Source of the DNA: Mesostigma viride
Lineage: Eukaryota; Streptophyta; Mesostigmatophyceae; Mesostigmatales; Mesostigmataceae
Assembly (NCBI GenBank): GCA_009746045.1
Contig: RPFO01000213.1
Coordinates: 2,460,834 to 2,524,833, forward strand
Length of the DNA: 64,000 bases
Direction: 5' to 3'
Position 1 is the first letter of the stretch, and every line of letters begins with the position of its first letter. Below the pieces are notes generated by a model that did no database searches, was not told the DNA's origin, and saw only the letters and a list, made by a program, of their open reading frames with translations. Position numbers and translations under genes: made by a program. Below, piece after piece: positions 32,778 through 42,416 of this stretch.

Positions 32778-34523
32778 TCAAGACCCCATGAGCGGAGCCG
32801 GCAAGTCCAGCAGCATCGGCGGTGGCGTTGGGCCACCCGGCGCCAACGGTGACAGCACCCCCGCACCCGCGTTCGCGGGCGAGGCCACCGCGGTGCCCGC
32901 AGGGGATGCCCTCGACGACGGTGCGAGGTCGTTGGGCAGCGTGACGGCAATAGAGACCGTCTCCAGCTCCTCCTCATCCGCCTTGTCTACGCTCCGCCGC
33001 CCAATGCCCGTATTCGTGGACCAGTCAGACCGGCGCGCGTCCGGTTGCGGCTTGTTCATGATCATGGTCACTTGCATCTCGGCCTCGAAGCGACGGGACA
33101 GGTCCTCGGTCGGGCTGCGCACGTGCTGAATGGGGCTACGGGAGGCCGCCCCGCCGACCGTGGCGAACGCGGGGGAGCCAGCTGGCGCGATCCCACGCGC
33201 CGGTGACGTTGCCAGCGCCGCCATCTTCAGGGACTGGGATTGCCGCATGTACGCGCCGCCAACGGTCGCAAAGCTATCTGTGGGGCTGCGGCGGTGGCCC
33301 GGTGTGCTGCGTTGCTGCATTGATGCCGCTCTTGAGACGGCGCCGCCGAGGGAGTTGTAAATAGCCGCCGACCCGCCCGAGAGCGTGGCGTAGGCCTCGC
33401 GTTCGCGGAACAGCCCCCCGCCGATGGTCGCGTAGTGCTCGGTGGCCTCCCCCGTGGTGCGCACTTGGAGGTTGAGCGTCTCAAACAGGCCTGGGGTGGT
33501 CGCTGGGGACATTGCGGCCGAGACGCTCTGCGTGCTCCGGTGCTTCCCGCGCGCTTTGATGATCTCCTGGGTGGTCGTCGGGCGCGCCACGCCGATTTTG
33601 CTGGTATCGCGTTCCAAGGGCGCCACGTTCTCTTGCACGGGCGCGAGCGAGCGGAATAATTCTCGCGTCTCCGCCGACTTGGTCCGGCGGTGGGACTTGG
33701 TGCGTGTGGCGGCAGCGCTCGCGACCACGGGTCCGCCGAAGACGAGCGAGACAGGGCCACGCTTGCCGTCCGAGAGGACCCCCGCGATTACCACGCGGAG
33801 GAGGCAGCCGACATCTTCCGGCTTGGGGATGTAGTGGGGCGTCTGCGCGCCCACGATCTTCTCGTACGATTTCTTGCCGGTCGCAGGGTCAAACTTACGG
33901 CGGAACCACATGAACTTGCAGGCCTTGCAGTTGGGCGGCATCGACCCGACGACACACATCTTGGAGCCCACGATGGCTTTTCCGACAAGGCTCAGGTCGC
34001 GGCACGCGCCCTCCATGCCGCCGAGCGCCTCGTTCTCCTTCGCGAGGAACTTCTCCAGGTTGATCGTGGCCATGCCGCCAATATCGTTGAACGTGAGCGT
34101 CGAGGTGCCCCCGATGGACATGTACATCTGCTTGTCGTCATAGCCGTCGTCATCCCCTGCCAGGCTCGACTCGCGCGACGTGTCCAGCTCCTCGCCGGGG
34201 CGGAGGAGCGCGAACGCGCCGTCCTCCAGGGTGTGCTTCTCGTAGCTGGCCTCGCGCTCGGGGCCCCGCTTGATGGGGCTAGGCATGAGGCCGGAGTAAA
34301 TGTACTCTGCGGTTGATGGGGAGTCGGGATCTCCCTCCTCGTCGATCTCGCCATGGTCGGATCTAGCCGGGGAATCGGAGGCACTCGTCGGGTTCGAGGT
34401 CTTTATAGCCCGCAGCGGCGAGGACTCGGACTGCACCGGGTTGGCCTCGAACATGACCTTGTTGGCCTTTTTCATGACCGACTTCTGGCGAATGCCTTTC
34501 AACTTGTCCTTTAACCACGGCAT
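32778..34523 (-). CDS. Intronless protein with an AIR9/A9-like domain and (Y/F)ATxGG repeats, 581 residues
   Basis: The start MPWLKDKLKGIRQKSVMKKA is basic. A Ser/Pro-rich disordered stretch with acidic clusters follows to about residue 130. Residues about 184-268 (SMPPNCKACKFMWFRRKF, YEKIVGAQTPHYIPKPEDVG, then a strand ending GGPVVA) match the pattern of the A9 Ig-like repeats of plant AIR9, a microtubule-associated protein: Cys, WFR, 'GA', 'Y.P..EDVG', 'GPV'. The C-terminal half has spaced YATIGGG, YATLSGG, FATVGGA, FATVGGA motifs in Ser/Thr/Arg-rich linkers resembling phosphorylation substrates. A cytoskeleton-linked scaffold is possible (inference). The opposite-strand frame at 32128-33129 is its shadow. 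Confidence 0.65.
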   Translation of the reverse strand: MPWLKDKLKGIRQKSVMKKANKVMFEANPVQSESSPLRAIKTSNPTSASDSPARSDHGEIDEEGDPDSPSTAEYIYSGLMPSPIKRGPEREASYEKHTLEDGAFALLRPGEELDTSRESSLAGDDDGYDDKQMYMSIGGTSTLTFNDIGGMATINLEKFLAKENEALGGMEGACRDLSLVGKAIVGSKMCVVGSMPPNCKACKFMWFRRKFDPATGKKSYEKIVGAQTPHYIPKPEDVGCLLRVVIAGVLSDGKRGPVSLVFGGPVVASAAATRTKSHRRTKSAETRELFRSLAPVQENVAPLERDTSKIGVARPTTTQEIIKARGKHRSTQSVSAAMSPATTPGLFETLNLQVRTTGEATEHYATIGGGLFREREAYATLSGGSAAIYNSLGGAVSRAASMQQRSTPGHRRSPTDSFATVGGAYMRQSQSLKMAALATSPARGIAPAGSPAFATVGGAASRSPIQHVRSPTEDLSRRFEAEMQVTMIMNKPQPDARRSDWSTNTGIGRRSVDKADEEELETVSIAVTLPNDLAPSSRASPAGTAVASPANAGAGVLSPLAPGGPTPPPMLLDLPAPLMGS

Positions 34524-37344
34524 GGTTGTATGCTATAACGGATACCCCAGATTAGGAATATATGTCACCGGGTTTGGCTCCGCGACAGGTCGCCAAAGGG
34601 GATATGGGCGTAGGACGTCACGCGCGCTGCCCAGTGGACTCGAGGCGACGACCCCGTCCGCGGCCGCATAGAATCTGATGATCCCTAGCCATTACCGCAT
34701 CCGGCCATCAAAGCTTCAATTATTTACCTTCCCGCGAGGCGGCGGAGACCAATACATCAAAATGATCCAGAGAGAATGCCCAATGCGGGAACTCTAGTCC
34801 TATACCTTAAGAACCACAACCTGAGGCCATCACGGTAAGCATTCCCCTCGTATTTCCTTGGCTCATTACGCATGGTTTCACACTCGTTCCGCGGTGTCGT
34901 TGATGGTGGTTGATCATGGGCGAGGAATGCTGATTGAAAACGTCCCGCACGTTGATGCCAGGGGGACTACCGGCGTCCACGAATGAGTGCCGCCTAGTAC
35001 CGCGTGCTGGGAAGAGCGGAGCTTCTACTTGGATAGCTTCCCGTTGCGCGTTGACCTATCGCGAATTCGCGATCAAATCAGAGGTGCGGAGTGCTGACAT
35101 CGCGAAATGGCGCGAGAGATGTTTGACAGGTTTGACAGTGCTATAGTCAGTCCCCGGCCCGGCCCTGTTCTGAATTCTTCTGTCTTTTCCCTGGCCTGTG
35201 CTAATTATGTTGGCTGATCACATGGCTAATCACGCCATTTCCCGAAAATCGAAATGTGCTCCGCCGGACCGTTAGATCAATGAGACAACCGTTAGATGGC
35301 CGTTTCAGTCGCCATAACACTGGTGGCGTTGTGGTCTGGTAGATGCGAGAAGTTGCAATTTTCTCACCACTCTCACCAAGCGCATTCCAAATATGGATGA
35401 GCAAGTGCGGGGAACGGGTATTGTGTAGCACATTACCCGTGCTCTCGAAACGTTTGGCTGGTGCGCTTGTCGGCAGCAGTGATTTACAGGCTAACGTCTA
35501 CAGCAGCGTGGTTGCAAGGCATCAATGCCGGCAGTCTGTATATTCCGATCATGGCGGGGTAGCCAAGACTGGTGAGCAGAAGGGCTACCGACAACCATGA
35601 CGCACGGTGGCTTTCACATGAGAAAGCGTTGGTACCCCGTTTTCAACCTTTCTGGACTGATGTTTGCACGGGAAGGAGTACCGGGGGGCTGGTGGCCTCG
35701 GAGGCGCACCGATGACAGGCCACGTGCACTGCGCAGTCGATAGTTTGCACGAGTTCCTTCTGTCCAGCTCACGGTATGTCTGCTGGACCTTAAAAGTTTA
35801 TCACAGTTCTACCCCATGTGCACGCGTGCCACTAGCGCAGAGGCTGTTAAGATACCCTTGGTAGATGCCACCAACAAGTGACTTTATATGTTAGGTACGC
35901 TGGTTTGGCGCGCTTGTTCTTAGAGAGCTATATAGGCCAACCTGATGCCACTCTCAGTGTTGCGGCTGCACATCATCAGCGTTTGAACACGCTTGAAAGA
36001 AATGTTCATTTTGGTCAAGTTAACCTTGTTAAAATAGTGCATGTTTCGAGGTAATGTCTTGTTGGAAGGGGTGACCTCGTGTGGATTGCAGAGAGGGAAT
36101 GCCATGTGTCCACAGATAGGACTCACTTAATAGTACCTCACTGTCGCATTCTCTAGCTAGAGAACATCATGGCATCTTTGGTAGGAATTAGGATCAAGGG
36201 CATGCACCAACTGAATGGTCTCAAGTACATCTGTTGCGCGACAATTGGGGACAGATCGGTCGACGTTGGCTGGCAGCAGCTAGATCAAAATGAATTTAAT
36301 TGCATTTTGCACGCCAAATTAATACGGCTCATGTATATGGATTGCATATGTAAGCACGGCTGCACGGGCTACATGCATATGCATGGGCCTAGATTGCTGC
36401 ATGCCTGGTGGATCATATATCAACGAGACGACTATGCAGTGCAGGCCAGGAATCTGGAGAATCTGGACCATGTACCGATCGAGGCTGCCGTACGTTATCT
36501 TATCCGCATTTTCGAGTCGTGATGGATAGGTATGGAGAGGGAAATGTGTAGCCTTGTTCATTGAAGTTATGGCTTGCTAACACTAAGAGCGACTAGATGA
36601 CCTTAACGGTGGGGCCGGAAACATCTAGCTTGATCAGGCCGTGCACATGTTCCGAGCCTAACTGGCCTGGAGTGATTGTGGTGAGTGCTCACAATTGCTG
36701 CGATCGCTCTCCCACCATTTACGACGAAATACGTACCGCAAATGGAAAATCACCGAAAAAGGTCTAGCTAGTCAGTCATTACTTTAGCCATGGCATGTTT
36801 CCAAAAGTCCAATCTAAAACTGCACACGGTTCATATAGAAAAAAACCCCGTAGAACAACACTTTCAAATGTGCGGTGTGAACCAAACGCCCACGTATGCC
36901 AGAAAACATATCATATCAAGGTTGTCTCACTTAATATCATGATCTCAAGGAGACAACCAGTGCAGGCCAGAAATCGGGAGAATCCGGATCATGATCTCCC
37001 CACGAAGTCATGTTATAATTTAATTATTAATTTTTTTCTCAGGGATATGTGTTACATACGGCTCCCCACGGAGATATTCTGATTTACGGCTTTACGTACG
37101 GCTCCCCACGGAGATATCAAGGAGACAACCAGCGCAGGCCAGAAATCGGGAGAATCCGGACCATGGTATGTTCTTATTAATTAATGCCAGCCGAGCAGTC
37201 GATCACACATCAGCACCTCGGGGGATGCATGAAGGCCCGCACAGCTCAATCTCAATCTCATGTAAATTAAATTAAATTAAATTATAACATGCCTCCGTTG
37301 GGAGATCATGTAGCACATATTCCTGGATACATACATCGACACAA
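34524..37344. other. Intergenic region with scattered retroelement debris
   Basis: No supported gene. A dispersed repeat reading CAACCAGYGCAGGCCAGAAA, then a CGGGAGAATCCGG-like stretch, occurs at 36946-36990 and 37117-37165. A weaker copy lies at 36440-36475, and inverted copies at about 52008-52036 and 52160-52190. It may be a SINE or a LINE end. Two copies of ACGGCTCCCCACGGAGATAT occur near 37056 and 37099. Confidence 0.5.
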
Positions 37345-39003
37345 GCCACGCGGGCCACGAGGTAGCCATGGCTGACGGCGGAGCTCATAACTTTCACGTT
37401 TGCATGAGCACCGACTTTAGCCGTGAATATCACTATCGCTTCGTCTTTCTAAGACGCACATGCTGATATATAACTTTCCGAATCTAAAACGCAATATATG
37501 ACGAGCAAACGCCTCTCGACGCAACGCAGTTTGGCGGATGCGCTCGCCCATGAAAATGCGGCAGCTGCGGCTGCAGCTTTGCCAGCTCCGGCAGGCAGCG
37601 GTGACACTAGTCGTGCACTGGTGGTCGCCCCGCAACCTCCCGGGCTCAATGCCTCGCCATCGGCATCGCCTGACCCTAAACGCGCCCGCTCAGCCGATAA
37701 AACAGGAGGGTCTTCACGCCCCTCGGAACCGCGCTGTCGGCTCGATCCAACCTTTCCAGGTCGATGATCACAACTGGACCAACATGTCTCCGTCCGATGC
37801 TCTCCACTGCATCCTCTACGGGGACTACGCCTCGCTTTACGACCTGTGCCTCCATCTCCACGACAACAATCGCCTCCTCCTCCCGGACGGCCGCCGCTGG
37901 AACAACATCAGCACGCTGTTCAGGTGGCCCCACCCCCAACTCCAGCACGCCATCCTCAACTCCCTTCTCCAGCGCTCTGACGGCGAGATCTGGGCTCCAT
38001 CCATTTCCGCCCCCACCCTCCGCTCCATCCTCACGGAAGCCTTCCAGCAGCACGTGACCCCCCTTGCTGCCGACGTAGCAGCAATCGGTGGCACGCTGAC
38101 TGCTGAACTTTCTCACCTTTCCACCGCCGCCGCCTCCACCTCCACTGCCATTTCCGCCTCCACTGCCGACATCCAAGCCCTGGGCTGGCAGCTCCTCGAC
38201 CTCGACCACCGCCTTCAAGCTATAGCCACCGCCAGCGCCCTTGAGAGCTTGCATGACACCGCGGGCCTCACCGCCCAGGCGGTGAAGGACATATCGCCGC
38301 CCAGCCGGCGCCTGCTGGCCCGGCCGGCGATGCTCCCTCCACCTGGGCGGACTTGCTTAAGCAGCACACCACCTCCACCACCTCCACCATCACGGCACAA
38401 CTCAAGCAACAAGCCCTCGACCTTCGCGAGGAAGCCGACATCGCCAGGCGCAGCCACAATGTCATCGTCAAGCACTTTGACCAGCCGGCAGGTGAGACGT
38501 ACCTCCACGAGCCTTCAGTGAGGCATCAGGGGCGCAACCTTTTTGCCCCCATGCTACTCACTGGTGAGCTGGACATGTGGGCTGTCCGCCTCCCCCGCGC
38601 GCGGGGTAAGGCTGGCCCGGGACCCGTGCTCCTCACCTTTAAGTACATGGCGGACAAGCTGCATGCCGTGCAAGAAGCTCTCAAGGACTCGCTTCACGCT
38701 GGACGACGACTTGACCCTGGCCCAGCAACAGCGGCGACGCGAGCTATGGCCGACTCACCAGTCAGCTCCGGCAGAGCGCAGGGGGGAAGCCGGTATACTG
38801 GAGGGGGGCGGTCATCCACGTTGACCACAAGCCCTGGCAGCCCCCTCCTGCCACCTCAGACTAGGGAATCCATACCAGTAGTGTAGATTAGTCAGGCTTA
38901 GCCTAGCATGTGGCCCACGCGCATGTGCGCCCATAATGGCCCCCATGGATGTTGCCTTCAGAATTTAGCCAAGCCATGCCTATAATGGGACCCCCATTAA
39001 TTA
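37345..39003 (+). mobile_element. ORF1-only LINE-like element, copy 1
   Basis: The 5' part (37345-37497) matches the inverted region upstream of copy 2 at 50942-51090. The ORF begins at 37498 (MTSKRLSTQRSLADAL), then shifts frame near 37700, 38345 and 38690, so it is broken. In order it encodes an Ala/Pro-rich N-terminus, a middle domain, a short coiled coil with 'LKQHTTSTTS' and an RRM-like part with 'RLPRARGKAG'. A C-terminal block follows with DDDLTLAQQQRRRELWP, a pattern known from LINE ORF1 proteins. The 3' UTR is only about 120 bases and runs into ATTAATTAATAA. No room for an ORF2, so the copy is non-autonomous. Confidence 0.65.
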
Positions 39004-39604
39004 ATAAGCACGTGACTGCGTCACGTGGGTGCCAATACAGAGTAAAGGAACCTTCAACCCTATATACACAGTGAGAAGGAGGGAGGGCGCCCTAGCTTCT
39101 CTCACTGCCGCAGGTGGGCAGGCCACAGAGCGCTCTCTCCACGGCATGGTGCCGGGGCGCAACACTGTGGGTGCAATACAACCAGTGCAATACCATAGGT
39201 AGGCTGACGCATAGCTTATGCTACAAATGTGAGGTGGCCGGCTCAAGACGTCGGCTAATAAATAAAAAAGGGACCCCCATGGATGTTGCAAATTAATTTA
39301 GCCATGCTATGCCTATATGCAGAGAGATGCTCTCTGTCGAGAAGCCATGCCCTAGCTCTTGTATAGCCAATGATGATGATCTTCCTCCCTCGTGCCGGGA
39401 TCCCCTTCGTTGGGTTGAACCCGAGACAGCATGGTGGTGTCGGTGCGCCCTTGAGGCACCTAGAGCAAGTGTTGCTTACATTCCACTCTTGCGCGCAGGA
39501 AGTAGCCCAGAATGTATTAAAAGCCATATGCCCCTTCTCCGGGATATGTGCTATATGTACTCCCAACGGAGTTATGTTTCTAATATTAATTAATTAATTA
39601 ATTA
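39004..39604 (+). repeat. SINE/LINE 3' end debris ending in (TTAA)n
   Basis: 39535-39604 reads ATGTGCTATATGTACTCCCA, ACGGAGTTATG, then (TTAA)n. It is the plus-oriented version of the 3' end found inverted at 39838 and 41480. The hairpin CACGTGAC-TGC-GTCACGTG lies near 39011. No coding capacity. Confidence 0.55.
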
Positions 39605-39837
39605 ATATTCCTGGATGGATGGGTGGAGTGTCCAGAGGAAGCCGCGCGTAATCGAACTAACCTAACTCTAAGCTATCTAGTCTAGAAAATCCTAACTACA
39701 CTACTCATCAAAACGCCTCCTCCTCGTGGGGGCAGGTGGCTTGCCCACAGGGGCTGGCGTGTGAGCCTTGACAATCTTCTGCCACCGCGTCTTTTTCTGC
39801 ATGGCGGTCCAAAGAAGGGAGAGAGAGTGGATTAGTT

Positions 39838-40080
39838 ATAGGAACATAACTCCGTTGGGAGTATATGTAGCACATAGATGCCCCTTGAGAAGGGGCATAT
39901 GGCCTATAAGGGCCTATACATTCTAAGCTACTTCCTGCAAGGGTGGGAATGTAAACGACACTTGCTCTAGGTGCACCATGGCACCTGCATCCCATGAGCT
40001 TCAAGCTATGCCCAGCTAAGGGGGAGCCTGTCATGGGGGGGAAGATCAGCATAGCTATACAAGAGCTAGTCAAGAACAGC
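39838..40080 (-). repeat. Inverted 3' UTR fragment of the ORF1-only family
   Basis: Begins GGAACATAACTCCGTTGGGA and is about 85 percent similar by eye to 41495-41710, the 3' UTR of copy 2. 5'-truncated. Confidence 0.6.
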
Positions 40081-40088
40081 TAGTAGAG

Positions 40089-40404
40089 GACATGGGGGGC
40101 CTAGGCCTCTCTGTGACTTGGAAGAAGATGATGGAAAAGGCCAAGTGGGCCCAGGTCATAGAGGACAACGAGCCCCCCCCAGTGGGGAAGCGCCCGCGTG
40201 TGCAATCCCGTGGGAGGCACGCCAGATAGCTCCCCTAGGGCAGCGAGCGGCTGCCTAGATAGATGTAGTAGTTAGAATGCTGTCAGATAGATGTAGTATG
40301 TAGCCGATGTAGATAGATTAGACCGGTAGGACTGTTTGCACCCATCCATCCATCCATCGGGGTTAATGCTCCGTGACTCCCCAACGGGAGCACGAGTCTA
40401 ATTA
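40089..40404 (+). pseudogene. Possible 3' end of a partner LINE with hairpin and TTAA tail
   Basis: A 46-codon frame from 40090 (MGGLGLSVTWKKMMEKAKWA) ends at about 40228. The UTR that follows carries CTCCCCAACGGGAG and a (TTAA)n tail ending near 40404. The reading resembles the short C-terminal end of a LINE ORF2, but it is too short to be sure. Confidence 0.35.
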
Positions 40405-40406
40405 AT

Positions 40407-41470
40407 TAATTAATTCATACAAGAGCTAGAGCGTGGCGTCTCAGCAGAGAGCCGCTCTCTGCGCGCATGGGCACAGCATAACTAAATAAAGCTAGGCATC
40501 ATCTGGAGTGTGGCACATCATAGGCGCACATGTACATGACTAAAAAGGCTAGGCCTAAGCTGGTATAGTGCCTGTAGTAGGCGGGCATGTACAAGGCCAC
40601 TGTCTAACTATTCTACACTACTGCTGCTGTATTCCCCTAGGCTGGGGCTTCTGGAGTCGCTGGGGCCGCGGTGGTCGAGGGGGTTGCGTGCCAGGGCTTG
40701 TGGCCGACGTAGATGGCCGCCCGGCCCCTTCCAGTACACAGGCTGGCCCGCCTTGGTCTGCCGGAGCTGGAGGTAGGTCGGCCATAGCTCCCGTCGCCGT
40801 TGTTGCTGCGCCAGGGTCAAGTCGTCGTCAAGGGTGAAGTGAGTCTTCTCGAGCCGCTTGCGGCGTCTGAGAAACGAAATCTTGTCCGATGGGCTCTCAA
40901 AGATGAGAAGAAGCGGAGGCGCCCCGGCCTTACCCCGCGCGCGGGGGAGGCGGTGGGCGGTCAGCTTAATCTCACCAAGGAGGTCCATGCGTGCAAGGAT
41001 TTTGCTCTCAAACGCACGTGCAAGCTTCTCGGAATTCTCACCTTCCTCCATGTCGAAGTTTTTGACGATGACGTTGAGGCTGCGCTTGGCGAGCTCGGCC
41101 TCCTCGCAGAGGTCAAGCGTCTGCCGTTGGAGCTGGGCTGTGACGGCGGAGGTGGTGGAGGTGGTATGTTGCTTAAGCATGTCTGCCCAGGTCGTGATGG
41201 GAGGAGCATCGCCGGCCAGGCCAGCAGGCCGGGGCTGGCTTGGCGGCAATGTCCTTCACTGCCTGGGCGGTGAGGCCGACGGTGTTCTGCAGGACCTTGA
41301 TAGCGATTGCATTATCCTTGAGGCGCTGGTCGATGTCGCGGAGCTGGGCGGTGATGGAGTCGGTGGAGGCGGAGGGGGGGGGGGGTGGAGGCGAGGAGGG
41401 TGGCGGTGGCGGTGGGGATGGTGGGAAGCTCAGCAGCCAGCGTGCCTCCCATTGCCGCCACATCTGCGAG
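40407..41470 (-). mobile_element. ORF1-only LINE-like element, copy 3 (5' truncated)
   Basis: Minus frames 41463-41173 and 41249-40608 together cover the coiled-coil, RRM-like and C-terminal ORF1 blocks (VIVKNFDMEEGENSEKL, RLPRARGKAG, 'HFTLDDDLTLAQQQRRREL'). One frame change lies near 41210 and the frame ends at 40608. The 3' UTR ends at (TTAA)n about 40400. The 5' end is cut where the TTAA tail of copy 2 begins. Confidence 0.65.
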
Positions 41471-41482
41471 AGTGGATTTAAT

Positions 41483-41926
41483 TAATTAATTAGGAACATA
41501 ACTCCGTTGGGAGTATATGTAGCACATAGCCCTGAGAAGGGGCATATGAGCCTATAATACATTCTAAGCTACTTCCTGCAAGGGTGGGAATGTAAACAAC
41601 ACTTGCTCTAGGTGCACCAGGGCACCCGCACCCTCATGGTCTATCACGCTATGCCCGGGTAAGGGGGGAGCATGCCTGTGAGGGGGAAGATCATCATGGC
41701 TATACAAGAGCTATGGCATGGCTTCTCAGCAGAGAGTGACTCCCTGCATGGGCACAACATTACTAAATAAGGCTAGGCATCGTCTGGAGTGTGGCACATC
41801 ATAGGCACACATGTACATGACTAAAAAGGCTAGGCCTCAGCTGGTATAGTGCCTGTAGTAGGCGGGCATGTACAAGGCCACTGTCTAACTATTCTACACT
41901 ACTGCTGTATTCCCCTAGGCTGGGGC
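41483..41926 (-). repeat. 3' UTR of ORF1 element copy 2, separated by the LTR element
   Basis: Reads on the minus strand from CCCCAGCCTAGGGGAATACA to ATACTCCCAACGGAGTTATG and a (TTAA)n tail at 41474-41493. It pairs with the ORF at 49570-50941; the retrotransposon 41927-49569 lies between them. Confidence 0.75.
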
Positions 41927-42398
41927 AGTTAGTCTCCATGCTTTGCTGTAGACTAAGTCTCAAAGGCATTGTGAATACAACGTATGAATAAGCCTTGTAA
42001 ACCCATGTTGGTATGTGAATATAAATACCACGTGGGCTATGCAGATAGGGATGCTAGTCGAGTCGCATACGTTTCCCTAGATAGGTACTTTGGGTACTGA
42101 GGTACGTGACAGATGTCAGTACCCAGTATACGTAGTGTCCTGTCATTGGACGGTACTAGAGTATCCTAGATAGGGACCGTACTGCAGCGTGCATTGATTT
42201 GTGATCGCACGATGCAGTGACTAGGCAGCTACCTGTCATCGTGCGGCCTCGGGCCAACGGTCTGCACCCAACGGTCACTGGCGGCGCAGCCGGTGAGAGG
42301 AACGTTGATAAAGGGTAAACCTATTTTCTAATGAACCAAGCAATTCATTGCTCCAAGCTTCAGTGTTCTCAAGCAATATATCCCACCGCATTCTAACT
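41927..42398 (+). repeat. 5' LTR
   Basis: Starts AGTTAGTCTCCATGCTTTGC and ends CCGCATTCTAACT. Contains TATAAATA near 42012. Differences from the 3' LTR include an extra base near 41991, a G-run length change near 42050 and one T near 42360. Confidence 0.9.
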
Positions 42399-42416
42399 TG
42401 AATTTTATTTGCTACC

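Noticed and set aside
31284-33129. Plus-strand frames of 310 and 333 codons
   Set aside because: Low-complexity His/Pro/Arg translations; the second is antisense to the A9-like gene.
40690-41480. Plus-strand Gly/Val-rich frames over ORF1 copies 2 and 3
   Set aside because: They are antisense to the ORF1 proteins, whose minus-strand motifs are clear.
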